The notes under the pieces were generated by a model. The model was not told the DNA's origin. It worked only from the letters and a program-made list of their open reading frames with translations, and did no database searches. Below are positions 1 to 9,800 of a stretch of DNA of 63,675 nucleotides, piece by piece. This stretch comes from an uncultured Bacteroidota bacterium (lineage in GTDB: Bacteria; Bacteroidota; Bacteroidia; Chitinophagales; Chitinophagaceae). The position numbers and the translations under genes are program-made. The stretch's first letter is position 1; each line of letters begins with the position of its first letter. The stretch is from contig CAINOI010000063.1 of the NCBI GenBank assembly GCA_903851465.1, positions 1-63,675 on the forward strand, given 5' to 3'.

Positions 1-14
1 ATAAATTTTTTATA

Positions 15-22
15 TAATTTTG
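15..22 (+). promoter_or_regulatory. Bacteroidota -7 box (TAATTTTG), leaderless arrangement
   Basis: TAATTTTG matches TAnnTTTG. Only 4 nt separate it from the ATG at 27, so transcription would start at or next to the start codon. The -33 region is cut off by the window edge. Confidence 0.5.
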
Positions 23-26
23 TTTG

Positions 27-1484
27 ATGTTGAAAAAATATAGTTGTTTATTATTCTTAGCTATGATTGTTCAAATGCACAGCTTTGGACAATCAGATTT
101 ATCCATTAAACCCCTTTCTTTACAAGAGCGCGCTTTATTAGATTTTATCACGGCTGATTCTGTCAATGACCTAAGCCTTGATATATTTAATGAAAACCTA
201 AGGTTTGGAATGCCTACCCAATTAACGAATGGTATTAGCCTTTTAAAAAAGAAACATCTAGTTTATTTACAGTTAAAGGGATCAGGTAGATTTTATCAAA
301 TTCAAGCACAAATGCCGGGAAAGTATGCGTTTACTAGACTTGATTCAACCTTTTACGCAGGATCTAATTTTGGTTGTATTAACCTTTTTTACAAGGATAC
401 CTTATTTCAACTTGGGGGTACTGGTTTTTGGAATATAAAAAACCATTTTACATTTTTTAGTAAAAAAACACATGAATGGGAGTTTTTTGCCACTAAACAA
501 CCTTTATCTGTTTTTCAAAGCCCTGAAAAAGGCATCATATATTTTACGGACCAAGAAAAAGGTAAACTCTATTTATCCAATTCAGTTAATCGATTAGAAT
601 TTCCCTCCTCATTGAATACATCATTGACAGATACTTGCCGCGTATTTGATTTTAATAAAAGAACTTGGGAAAGTTTAGGAAAACTAAATGTGACACTAAA
701 AGAAATTTTAGAAAAAAGTACGGATTTAAAAACAATTTTTGGACCTTATATTGTTTTTCATTCAGACTTAGAAATGTTTTGGCTTAATTTTTCAACCAAT
801 CAATTTGGAGTTCTAGCCAAGGATAAACAAGCTGAATTCAGGGAAAAATGGCTGAAAATATATAAGAGAAGACCCGAATACATGTACCAATTTGTGATGG
901 GTAATCACTTTTACTTGATCCGAATTGAAGATAATGGCACATTGAACTACGAGACCATTGATTTAAATATGGATGACTTTATTGATCCAAATGCTCAACC
1001 CATTTATTCAAATAATTTATTTGTTTCTTTTTTACAAAAAATAGGACCTGGGAGACCCATTATAGGTAATGTTTTTATTGTTCTAATGGTTATACTCCTA
1101 TACTCTTTATATAATAAAAAAATTAAAAAAGATAAAACCCCGCTCGAAGTACAATCCATTTTGTATAAAAACTTTTACAGTGCTTTAACTGCGATTGAAA
1201 AAGATTTAATTCAAACAATTTATCAATTCCAAATTGAAAATGAACAAATTAGCATTAAGGCAATCAATAAAATTATTGGCGTTCAACAAAAAGATACCAT
1301 CACACAAAATAAAAGCAGAAGTGACTATTTCTTAAGAATCAACCAGAAATTTAAATTAGCAACGAGAGCAAGCGAAACCTTGATTGTAAAAGAAAGAGAA
1401 GAAACAGACAAAAGACTATACAATTACAATATCAACACAAGATTTATTGGAGAAATAAAAAAATTGATTTTAAACAACCAATAA
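27..1484 (+). CDS. Membrane-anchored protein of unknown function with a conserved-looking C-terminal helical domain
   Basis: 485 residues; function not recognised. A signal peptide covers about residues 1-22, followed by a long exported region of about 310 residues rich in aromatic residues. One transmembrane helix lies near residues 342-361. The basic tail of about 120 residues should be cytoplasmic. The tail contains an INKIIGV segment and an RSDYFLRINQKF segment, a pattern I associate with small helical, possibly winged-helix-like domains in Bacteroidota proteins; this is recall, not a search. The ATG at 27 is preferred over the TTG at 24 because the signal peptide then begins MLKK. The 3' end overlaps the convergent acyltransferase gene by 15 nt. 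It could be a one-component transmembrane sensor, but that is inference. Confidence 0.6.
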   Translation: MLKKYSCLLFLAMIVQMHSFGQSDLSIKPLSLQERALLDFITADSVNDLSLDIFNENLRFGMPTQLTNGISLLKKKHLVYLQLKGSGRFYQIQAQMPGKYAFTRLDSTFYAGSNFGCINLFYKDTLFQLGGTGFWNIKNHFTFFSKKTHEWEFFATKQPLSVFQSPEKGIIYFTDQEKGKLYLSNSVNRLEFPSSLNTSLTDTCRVFDFNKRTWESLGKLNVTLKEILEKSTDLKTIFGPYIVFHSDLEMFWLNFSTNQFGVLAKDKQAEFREKWLKIYKRRPEYMYQFVMGNHFYLIRIEDNGTLNYETIDLNMDDFIDPNAQPIYSNNLFVSFLQKIGPGRPIIGNVFIVLMVILLYSLYNKKIKKDKTPLEVQSILYKNFYSALTAIEKDLIQTIYQFQIENEQISIKAINKIIGVQQKDTITQNKSRSDYFLRINQKFKLATRASETLIVKEREETDKRLYNYNINTRFIGEIKKLILNNQ

Positions 1485-2456
1485 ACTACAACCCCTTCTT
1501 GCGCTTTGGTCAAGCCTTCCTATGACTTCAAAAGTCCCGTCAGGGTGCACCATCCCTATGTCTTCTGTAGCAATAAATGCACAACTATTCACATTGGCTA
1601 GGTCTATGATATGTAAGACCCCCCTACCTGTTGTAGTCAGTGCTGTTGGGTCGGATTCATCCGCCACTAAGACTTTCATCCATGGCGGACAAGCATAGAT
1701 GCCTGCCCCTTTGGAATACGCTTGACTTAATAATTCAGTCATACCATATTCTGAATGGATGGATTCAATTCCAAATCCATCTGCTAAATACCCGTGTAAA
1801 GCAGGTTTGGTTAATTCTTGCTTTCTACCTTTCATCCCTCCCGTCTCCATCACAATTGTATGATTCAATTTTTGAGGATAGGCATCCACAAAATCCATTA
1901 AGGCAAAACTCACCCCTATCAATAAGGTCTTTTGTTGTTCTTTTTCCAGTATTGCTAAAGTATGATTCAACTTTTCAAAATCATATAAGTAAAATCCACT
2001 TCTTTCATCTTTACTTGCTTGGATTAAATGATCTGTCATATACACCAAGGAGGAATGTTGTCGCTCTAAATAATTGGGTAATAAACCAAGTACGCAGTAG
2101 TCTTTTGGGGCGCCATAAAATTGTTCAAAACATTGCATAAAACTTTGTTCATACACGCTGAGGTCTTTTACAAAATGTTTACTCACAATATCCTGCGTGG
2201 TGCCACTGCTTTCAAAATGAAATTTTGGGCATTCCCTTCCTGTATAAATGGCATGTGTCTTAAAAAAATGAATTGGCAAGAATGGAATTTGCTCAAGAGA
2301 TTTCACCTTATCTAATTGCGCCTTCATAGACTGAACCCACTCACTATATACCGCATTGTTTTTAGCTTGATGTTGCATGAGTGCCAAGGCTTTGCTAAAG
2401 AAATTGGCAGGTGCCAAGTCCTTTAAATCCTCCATGTTCCAAGTTTCGCCATTCAT
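1470..2456 (-). CDS. LuxE-like acyl-protein synthetase / acyltransferase
   Basis: 328 residues counted from the ATG at 2456 (MNGETW). The protein belongs to the adenylate-forming-like LuxE group common in Bacteroidota. It shows FESSGTTQD near residue 80, a Gly/Ser/Thr-rich activation motif, and SEYGMTELLSQ near residue 240, which resembles the YGxTE motif of ANL enzymes. A GRLDQSARRG segment closes the fold. LuxE enzymes activate a fatty acid and pass it to a carrier or reductase; the substrate here cannot be read from sequence. The start is supported by a TACATTTG promoter box 17 nt upstream. A longer reading from 2528 would run through that promoter and is rejected. Transcribed divergently from the M42 peptidase gene. 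Confidence 0.75.
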   Translation of the reverse strand: MNGETWNMEDLKDLAPANFFSKALALMQHQAKNNAVYSEWVQSMKAQLDKVKSLEQIPFLPIHFFKTHAIYTGRECPKFHFESSGTTQDIVSKHFVKDLSVYEQSFMQCFEQFYGAPKDYCVLGLLPNYLERQHSSLVYMTDHLIQASKDERSGFYLYDFEKLNHTLAILEKEQQKTLLIGVSFALMDFVDAYPQKLNHTIVMETGGMKGRKQELTKPALHGYLADGFGIESIHSEYGMTELLSQAYSKGAGIYACPPWMKVLVADESDPTALTTTGRGVLHIIDLANVNSCAFIATEDIGMVHPDGTFEVIGRLDQSARRGCSLLVV

Positions 2457-2473
2457 ACTGCCTAGGTTTGCTA

Positions 2474-2481
2474 CAAATGTA
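2474..2481 (-). promoter_or_regulatory. -7 box (TACATTTG) for the LuxE-like gene
   Basis: Perfect TAnnTTTG on the minus strand, 17 nt before the ATG at 2456. It lies inside the longer reading frame and therefore argues for the shorter protein. Confidence 0.55.
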
Positions 2482-2531
2482 TTAATAAATAGAGAATGTA
2501 GTATCTTGCAAGGGTTATAATTAAACAAACT

Positions 2532-3689
2532 ATGGCAAAAGCAACAACAAAAAAAGCAACAACAAAAAAAGCAACTACCAATAAAGTAAGTAGCGCAAAG
2601 AAGAAAGAGTTGATTAACCCAACTTCTTACAAATTTTTAAAGGAATATATTAATAACCCTTCTCCTGTAGGTTTTGAAAGTAGTGGTCAAAAAATATGGT
2701 TGAACTATTTAACGCAATATGTAGACACCACTTTTACAGATCCTTACGGCACAGCTGTGGGTGTCATCAATCCTGATGCACCTTTTAAAGTAGTGATTGA
2801 AGCCCATGCAGATGAAATAAGTTGGTTTGTCAATTATGTTAGTGATCAAGGTTTGATCTACCTTAAACGCAATGGCGGTGTGGACCATCAAATTGCCCCT
2901 TCTATGCGCGTATGGATACATGGTAAAAAAGGACCAGTAAAAGCGGTATTTGGATGGCCTGCTATCCACACAAGAATGAGCAATCCTGAACAAAAAGAAC
3001 CACAACCTAAAGTAGACAATTTGACTTTAGATTGCGGAGCAAGATCTAAAAAAGAAGTTGAAGCTTTGGGTATTCATATTGGTGCAGTGGTAACCTACGA
3101 AGAAGGTTTTGATGAATTGGCACATGATTTTATCATTGGAAGAGCTTTTGACAATAGAGTGGGTGGATTCATGATTGCAGAAGTGGCAAGAATGCTTAAA
3201 GAAAATAAAAAGAAATTGCCTTTTGGCTTATACATTGTCAATGCTGTTCAAGAAGAAATTGGATTAAGAGGTGCTGAGATGATTGCAAGGAGAATTAAGC
3301 CCAATATTGCAATTGTAACGGATGTAACGCATGATACACATACTCCAATGATTAATAAAGCAATCGAAGGAGATATTCAATGTGGTAAAGGCCCTTCATT
3401 AGCTTATGCTCCTGCCATTCATAATAAATTATTAGCGATCGTAGAAGATACCGCAAAAAATAAAAAAATCCCAGTTCAATTTAGAACGCTTAGTAGAAGT
3501 ACGGGGACAGATACAGACAGCTTTGCTTATGCGAATGACGGATGTCCTTCTGTTTTAATCTCTATCCCACTTAGATACATGCACACTACGGTAGAAATGA
3601 TCCACAAAAAAGACATCGTAGATACCATACAATTAATGTATGAAACCTTATTACAGTTAAGCCCTAAAACCAATCTGAACTATTTATAA
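2532..3689 (+). CDS. M42 family metallo-aminopeptidase (glutamyl aminopeptidase-like)
   Basis: 385 residues. A co-catalytic di-metal aminopeptidase of the M42 (TET peptidase) family, expected to be cytoplasmic and oligomeric and to remove N-terminal residues from peptides. Expected ligands are present: His92 and Asp94 in AHADEISW, Asp207 in AFDNRVGG, Glu241-Glu242 in VQEEIGLRG, Asp264 in VTDVTHD and His351 in MHTTVEM. The first about 27 residues are a Lys/Thr/Ala-rich extension made of an imperfect 5-residue repeat, followed by the normal family N-terminus. The stop codon overlaps the start of the amidotransferase gene (TAATG), so the two are translationally coupled. Substrate specificity is unknown. 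Confidence 0.9.
   Translation: MAKATTKKATTKKATTNKVSSAKKKELINPTSYKFLKEYINNPSPVGFESSGQKIWLNYLTQYVDTTFTDPYGTAVGVINPDAPFKVVIEAHADEISWFVNYVSDQGLIYLKRNGGVDHQIAPSMRVWIHGKKGPVKAVFGWPAIHTRMSNPEQKEPQPKVDNLTLDCGARSKKEVEALGIHIGAVVTYEEGFDELAHDFIIGRAFDNRVGGFMIAEVARMLKENKKKLPFGLYIVNAVQEEIGLRGAEMIARRIKPNIAIVTDVTHDTHTPMINKAIEGDIQCGKGPSLAYAPAIHNKLLAIVEDTAKNKKIPVQFRTLSRSTGTDTDSFAYANDGCPSVLISIPLRYMHTTVEMIHKKDIVDTIQLMYETLLQLSPKTNLNYL
2541..2585 (+). repeat. In-frame 15-bp tandem repeat in the M42 gene
   Basis: The unit GCAACAACAAAAAAA occurs at 2541-2555 and 2556-2570, followed by a diverged third copy at 2571-2585. It encodes ATTKK, ATTKK, ATTNK. The A7 runs make it a likely slippage site. Confidence 0.8.
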
Positions 3690-4477
3690 TGTCACAATCT
3701 ACCCCCATACATATTGCTGTACTAGACCTTTATGATGGCAGTGCTAATATGGGGATGGATTGTATCAGAGATATATTGGAAGATTGGAGCAAAAAGTATT
3801 CCGTTGACATTATTACGACCGTTTTTGATGTTCGGGTGAAAAATGCATTGCCTGAGGATGATTTTGATTTGTATATTTCTTCAGGTGGACCAGGCTCTCC
3901 TATTGACACGCAAACACAATCTTGGGATATCGCATATTGCAATTGGTTAGATCGAATGTACAAATTAAAAAAACCAGTCCTTCTAATTTGTCATAGTTTT
4001 CAGTTAGCATGTAGACATTTTAATATTGGAAAAGTTGGTTTAAGAAAATCTAAGCAATTAGGTATTCTTCCTATACATCCAACAGTACCCCATTCAATTT
4101 TTGCACAGTTACCAGATCCGTTTTATGCTATGGAAAGTAGATTGTACCAAATCACAGAACCCAACGATGAAAAAATTGAATCCATGGGTGCTACCATCAT
4201 TGCTTTAGAAAAAATCAGACCTCAACTTCCTTATGAAAGGGCATTGATGGCTGTTGCATTTAGTGATACAATGATTGGGGTTCAATTTCATCCAGAAGCA
4301 ACTCAAGAAAGACTTTCCACTTATTTTAATACAGCTGTCATTAAAGCAGCTGTTATTGAAGACTTTAGAGAAGATAAATGGAATCAAATCATACTCACCT
4401 TGGAGGACGATGCTAAAATCAAACATACTTGTAGCAAGTTCATTCCAAACTTCCTGAATCAAATGTTGCAATCATGA
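3689..4477 (+). CDS. Class I glutamine amidotransferase (GMP-synthase-like domain protein)
   Basis: 262 residues. Stand-alone class I glutaminase domain. The nucleophile Cys101 sits in the elbow ICHSFQL, where the usual glycine after the cysteine is replaced by serine/histidine. His201 and Glu203 are in GVQFHPE, completing the triad. An oxyanion-type SGGPGSP motif lies near residue 66. It should release ammonia from glutamine for a partner. No GMP synthetase or CTP synthase domain is attached. The gene is locked between the M42 peptidase (1-nt overlap, TAATG) and the ATP-grasp-like gene (4-nt overlap, ATGA), so a joint role is likely. Exact substrate unknown. Confidence 0.85.
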   Translation: MSQSTPIHIAVLDLYDGSANMGMDCIRDILEDWSKKYSVDIITTVFDVRVKNALPEDDFDLYISSGGPGSPIDTQTQSWDIAYCNWLDRMYKLKKPVLLICHSFQLACRHFNIGKVGLRKSKQLGILPIHPTVPHSIFAQLPDPFYAMESRLYQITEPNDEKIESMGATIIALEKIRPQLPYERALMAVAFSDTMIGVQFHPEATQERLSTYFNTAVIKAAVIEDFREDKWNQIILTLEDDAKIKHTCSKFIPNFLNQMLQS

Positions 4478-5679
4478 TTCAAACAATAAGAGCAGCATTT
4501 AATGCGCAATTTACTCAAGATAAGTATCAGCAATACCTATCAATTTTAAATGAACCATTTAAAGATAGTATCCCCTTTAGAATTGCAGAGACACCTGTAT
4601 TCATAGATCGGCATTTTAAATCGCAATTGTTAGATGCGGGGGACTATATCTGTCAATTCATTACCAATCCAAACTTCTTTGCAAAAACAATGCATTCAAT
4701 TCCAAAAGGAATGGATATACCCAATGAAAAAGCTTTTCCTGAATGTATTGTAATTGATTTTGCAATTGCCGAAGGGTCAGCGGGAACATACCAGCCGCAA
4801 TTAATAGAATTGCAAGGCTTCCCTTCCTTGTTTGCTTTTGAAGCATTACAGGCGCAAGCTTTAGAATTGGCCTACGATATGCCAATGGGTTTTACACCTT
4901 TTTTAAATGGTTACAATGAAAAAAGCTACCTTGAATTTTTTAGCAAAATGGTACATGGTGATCAAGCAAAGCACACCATTTTATTAGAGATCAAACCTGA
5001 TGAACAAAAAACAAGGCTTGATTTATTCCTTACAGAAGCTTGGTTAAATGTACCTATCGTTTGTCTTTCAGAAATTTACTTAAGAGCCAAAAGTCTTTTC
5101 TATCAAAAAAATGGAGTTGAATTTAAGATTGAACGGATCTATAATCGGGTTGTATATGATGAATTGATGCAACAAGGTTCAAATTTGATGCAACAATTTC
5201 AATTATTTGAACAAGCAGAAAATATAGAATGGGTCAATCATCCACATCATTTTTTTAGGATAAGTAAATACATTCTACCCTTACTAACCCACCCAGCAAT
5301 ACCTGAAGCTCATATATTATCTGATTGGAAAAATAATCAAACAGCTTTAGGACTTGACTTAAGCGCCTATATCTGCAAGCCTTTGTTCTCATTTGGAGGG
5401 CATGGTGTCATGTTAGATTCCACGAGTACCTCCTTGAATTTGATCAATGATCCAGAAAATTGGGTCTTACAAAAGAAAGTTCATTATGCAGCTGCGATTG
5501 ACACCCCTTCTGGACCTTCTAAAGCAGAAATTAGATTGTTTTATTTTTGGGATAACACATTGAATCAATATGTGGCTACCAATAATTTAACTAGAATTAG
5601 TAAAGGACCTATGATAGGCGTAAGCTATAACGATACTGCCACCTGGATAGGTGGCAGTATCAGCTATTTTGAACAATAA
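4474..5679 (+). CDS. ATP-grasp-like protein of unknown substrate
   Basis: 401 residues, not assigned to a named family. The C-terminal third looks like the nucleotide-binding half of an ATP-grasp ligase: Lys302 followed by a Gly-rich loop (KPLFSFGGHGV), then WVLQKKVHY where the adenine-contacting strand would be, AEIRLFYFW, and a terminal NLTRISKG segment with the Arg/Asn expected at the metal site. The N-terminal half holds LIELQGFPSLFAFEAL, which resembles the permuted ATP-grasp group that includes glutathionylspermidine synthetase-like proteins. The start overlaps the amidotransferase stop by 4 nt. A perfect 12-bp inverted repeat is embedded in its last codons. Role inferred: carboxylate-amine ligase using ammonia or a peptide amine. 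Confidence 0.55.
   Translation: MIQTIRAAFNAQFTQDKYQQYLSILNEPFKDSIPFRIAETPVFIDRHFKSQLLDAGDYICQFITNPNFFAKTMHSIPKGMDIPNEKAFPECIVIDFAIAEGSAGTYQPQLIELQGFPSLFAFEALQAQALELAYDMPMGFTPFLNGYNEKSYLEFFSKMVHGDQAKHTILLEIKPDEQKTRLDLFLTEAWLNVPIVCLSEIYLRAKSLFYQKNGVEFKIERIYNRVVYDELMQQGSNLMQQFQLFEQAENIEWVNHPHHFFRISKYILPLLTHPAIPEAHILSDWKNNQTALGLDLSAYICKPLFSFGGHGVMLDSTSTSLNLINDPENWVLQKKVHYAAAIDTPSGPSKAEIRLFYFWDNTLNQYVATNNLTRISKGPMIGVSYNDTATWIGGSISYFEQ
5632..5661. terminator. 12-bp hairpin inside the 3' end of the ATP-grasp-like gene
   Basis: GATACTGCCACC (5632-5643), loop TGGATA, GGTGGCAGTATC (5650-5661). The arms pair perfectly. The hairpin ends 18 nt before the stop codon completes and lies between convergent genes. 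There is no clean T run on either side, so it may be a processing or mRNA-end structure rather than a classical terminator. Confidence 0.5.
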
Positions 5680-5682
5680 TTA

Positions 5683-6819
5683 TTATTCCGACTTATTCAT
5701 CAACTTGCCTAATAAGCTAAATGCATTTTTTATAACAAGTGATTTACCCACCCATGATGTAGCATCAGCATTACCTACTGTTACGAACTCAGCATTAGAT
5801 TGACGCACTTGGATTTCTATAGCCTCATATTCATTTACAGCAGCTTGAATGAATATAAAATCTTTGCCCTGAAATCTTTGTACTGCGTCTACTGGAATCA
5901 ACACTGCCTCATTTGTCTCAACCACGATGTCTGCGGTTAAAAACATACCTGGTAATACATTTTTAGGTATTTTATCGAAATGACAATGTAGTAAGCCTGT
6001 TTTATCTTCATTGATATTTTGAGCAACTGCTAAAACTGAAACTGGGTATTTTATTGCTGGATTATTTGTCAAAGTAACAATCCCTTTCATTCCAACTTTA
6101 AAATTTGTAATATCATTCTCATAGATCGTAATTGCGGCATGTATGTCATCTGGATTGATGATTTCTAATAAAACTTCTGAAGCTGTTACATATTTTCCTC
6201 TATTGATATTTACTTTACTAATATACCCGGCAATTGGAGCAACTAATTGCACCATACTTGACATTTTTTCGATCGTCAAATTTTCTGGCTGTATATTGAT
6301 TAATTTCAATTGCTCTGATAAGGCTTTTAATTGAATCGCAACTGTATTGTATTCTGCTTGTAATTGTTGGAAGGATTTTTTACTTACTGCTTCCTGCGTT
6401 AATAATAATTTTTGACGATCTATATCTTGCTGTAAATAACCCAACTTCGCTTTAGAAGCTAAATAATTTTCTTGCAGCTGCACATAAGCAGGATCTTTCA
6501 CAGTTGCCAGCAACTGCCCTTTTTTAACAAATGTGCCAGGTATTAAATTAATATCTTGTATATAGCCTCCCATTGGAATACTTACCGATGCAATACCAGT
6601 TGGAGGCACATCTATTACCCCATTTAAATGCGTCACTGCCTTCAATTTGCCTTGCTGAATGGGCGCTAACTCTAATTGCGCATTGACTGCTTGTTCTTTT
6701 GTTAATTGAACTTTATTTACTGAATCAGTTGCAGCTTCAATATTTGTTTCAACTTTTGGACCTTTCCCACAACTAGTTATTAGGAGTGTGGCAATTAAAA
6801 TGTGTAAGAAATTTTTCAT
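5683..6819 (-). CDS. RND efflux periplasmic adaptor (CusB/CzcB type), lipoprotein
   Basis: 378 residues. Membrane-fusion protein that bridges the inner-membrane pump and the outer-membrane channel. The lipoprotein signal ends in LITSC, with the lipidated cysteine at residue 17. A lipoyl/barrel-sandwich half (GVIDVPP, then GGYIQDI near residue 85), an alpha-helical hairpin at about 115-180, the second lipoyl half (LVAPIAGYISKV near 195) and a beta-barrel region follow in the expected order. It is the last gene of the metal-efflux operon, 19 nt after the pump gene. No extra N-terminal metal-binding domain is evident. Confidence 0.9.
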   Translation of the reverse strand: MKNFLHILIATLLITSCGKGPKVETNIEAATDSVNKVQLTKEQAVNAQLELAPIQQGKLKAVTHLNGVIDVPPTGIASVSIPMGGYIQDINLIPGTFVKKGQLLATVKDPAYVQLQENYLASKAKLGYLQQDIDRQKLLLTQEAVSKKSFQQLQAEYNTVAIQLKALSEQLKLINIQPENLTIEKMSSMVQLVAPIAGYISKVNINRGKYVTASEVLLEIINPDDIHAAITIYENDITNFKVGMKGIVTLTNNPAIKYPVSVLAVAQNINEDKTGLLHCHFDKIPKNVLPGMFLTADIVVETNEAVLIPVDAVQRFQGKDFIFIQAAVNEYEAIEIQVRQSNAEFVTVGNADATSWVGKSLVIKNAFSLLGKLMNKSE

Positions 6820-6838
6820 TATAAACTATTTATACATA

Positions 6839-9800
6839 TTATTTAGATAATAAATAATACAATGTGGATTGATTTAAATTAAATAATTCAAGTGACTCTA
6901 ATGATTGTATTTCAATTTGTTGCACTTGACTCATCGCATTGGACCATTCAATATAACTTATTTGCCCCTCTTTAAAAGACAGGTTAGCGATATTGGCCAT
7001 TTTAGTTGCATTTGGAATAAGCACTTTTTGTATATGCTGATACAAATCGACTGTTTGTTGGTAATTGGTCCAGGCTTTTTGAATTTGCAAGTTTAAATCA
7101 AGTATTGCTTTTTCTTTTTCATGCTCTATGACTGTTTCATTCACTTGACTAGCTTTTACTTTTTGTTTTAAGCCAGCTTTAAACAAAGGAATATTTAATC
7201 CAATATTTACTGAATTGTACCTAGTTGCATCATCTGGATTCATTTTAAAACTTTGGTTCGTATAACCCATTGCTACTTGAGGTAAAATTTTAGACTTTGC
7301 TACATTGGTTTCTGCGATGACAGATTTTAATTTTTGCATCCACAACAAATTCATTGGATGACCCGCATCAATCACCGTATCAATTAACTTTGGATCAAAA
7401 ATTAACTGCTCCTCTGGCAAAAGCAATGTTGACTCTTCTAATAAAATACTAAACTGTTTTTGTAATCCCAGCTGTTCATTTTGATGTTTTATCATTAACT
7501 GCTGATGTTGACTTACCCAGTTCTGCATATTCAATTGTTCCAATCCATTGTCTTGACCAGCTTTAAATCTTGCATCCACGGCCGCCAATTGTTTACTATA
7601 AATGGAATCAAGATGACTTAATAACTTGCCCTTTGCTACTTGAAATTGCAATTGTATATACAATTGTTCAACAGTGTACTCAACGAAATTTACATCTAAA
7701 ACTGACTGATAACTATAGGCTTGACTAATTGAATTGTACCAATTTTTTTGTGCTTGGTAGACTTGTGGCAAATCAAATACTTGTTCAATGGTATATTTAG
7801 AATCATTGAAGCTGCTATTCACATTGCCCATTTCACCTCTTAATGATAACTTTGCAGGATCGAAACTTGATTTAGTGAGTGTCTTATAATAAGCTATTTG
7901 TGCTTCGGTCGTTTTTAAAGTTGGAGATACCAACTTAGCCTGTTCAATCACTTTTGACAAAGGCTTTTTAACTGTTATTGGCTGTGCTTGCAAAATAGTC
8001 GCATTCAATCCAATCATGCATAAAATAATTGCAATCGTAGACTGACCCAACCTTTTCTTTTCAAACAATTGATAAAAAATAGGCAATACAAATAAGGTTA
8101 AAAGGGTGGCTGATAATAAACCTCCAATTACAACTGTAGCCAAAGGTTTTTGAACTTCTGCTCCAGCCCCGCTACTTATGGCCATTGGTATAAATCCAAG
8201 CGAAGCCACAGATGCGGTAATTAAAATGGGTCTCAATCTTGTTTTAGTTGCTGTTATAATAATATCTACTATTGATCTGTTTGGTTCCATAGCTAATTTA
8301 TTCATCTCCGTTAACAATACAATGCCATTCAACACAGCGACACCAAACAGGGCAATAAAGCCTACTCCTGCTGAGATACTAAAAGGCATACCCCTCATCC
8401 ATAAAGCAAATACACCACCAATGGCAGAAAAAGGAATTGCTGAAAAAATTAATAAGCAATGTTTGATATTGTTGAAGGCAAAAAATAGCATCACTAAAAT
8501 CAATAATAAAGCCACTGGCACTGCAATTTGTAATCGGCTTACTGCATGTTCTAAATTTTCAAACTGTCCTCCATAAACCACATAATAACCTGGAGGAAAT
8601 TGAATGGACTTTTTAACTTTCTCTTGCACCTCGGTCACGACTGACTTTACATCTTTCCCTCTGACATTGAACCCGACAACAATTCGTCTTGCTGCATCTT
8701 CTCTTTGTATTTGATATGGGCCTTCCTCTATTCTAACTTCTGCAAGTTCATACAATGGCACCTGTTTGCCATTGCCCACAGTGACCATTAAGTTTTTTAT
8801 TTGCTGCCAATCTTTCTTTTGTGCTGTATTTAATTTTACCACTAAGTCAAATCTTCTATCTCCTTCAAATACTTTGCCAGCGACCCCTCCAGCATAAGCA
8901 GACTGAATCACTTGATTGACTTCTTTAATATTCGCACCATACCTTGCAATAGCAGTTCGATTAAAATGGACAACAATCTGTGAGATTCCGGTCACGGTCT
9001 CTGTATAAAGGTCTTTAGCGCCCTCTACATCATGAATTATATTACCCATTAAAGCTGCATACTTCGCCAAACTATCTAGGTTTTCACCAAAGATTTTACA
9101 AGAAACATCTTGTCTTGATCCTGTCATCAATTCATTGAATCGCATTTGGACAGGATATTGAAAACCAGAGGTAATACCTGGAACTTGAGACATGACTTTC
9201 CCCATTGTGTCCGCTAATGCATCAAATGTTTTTGCTGATACCCAATCTTTTTTATCTTTTAAAATGATCATAAGATCTGACGCTTCCATAGACATAGGGT
9301 CTGTTGGAATTTCACCAGCTCCAATTTTAGTCACAATTTTTTCAATCTCTGGAAAGCGATCTATCAATAATTTTGAGGCTTTCTGCGTAGCATCTAATGT
9401 GGTATTCAAAGAACTTCCACTTAACACTCTAGTGTCTACTGCAAAATCCCCTTCTTCTAATTTAGGAATAAACTCCCCACCTAAAGTCGTTAATAAAAGG
9501 ATGGATCCAATAAATAATGCGATGGTACTTCCAACAATTTGTTTAGGAATACCCAATGCCTTCTTCAATAACGGCTCATAAAATGCTTCCAACTTTTGCA
9601 TGAACTTGTCGGTCATTGTTTCTTTTTGCACTCTATTTCTTTGCAATACCCAGGCACTCATCATCGGTACATAAGTGATGGACAAAATAAATGCCCCAAT
9701 TAATGCAAATGAAACAGTCTGCGCCATTGGTTTAAACATCTTGCCTTCAATGCCTGTTAAGGATAAAATTGGCAAGTATACAATCAAAATAATGATTTGT

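Noticed and set aside
8178..8576. Open frame of 132 codons antisense to the CusA gene (also 9192-9581 and 10525-10821)
   Set aside because: Lies entirely within strongly conserved RND coding sequence; composition is that of an antisense shadow and no family is recognisable.
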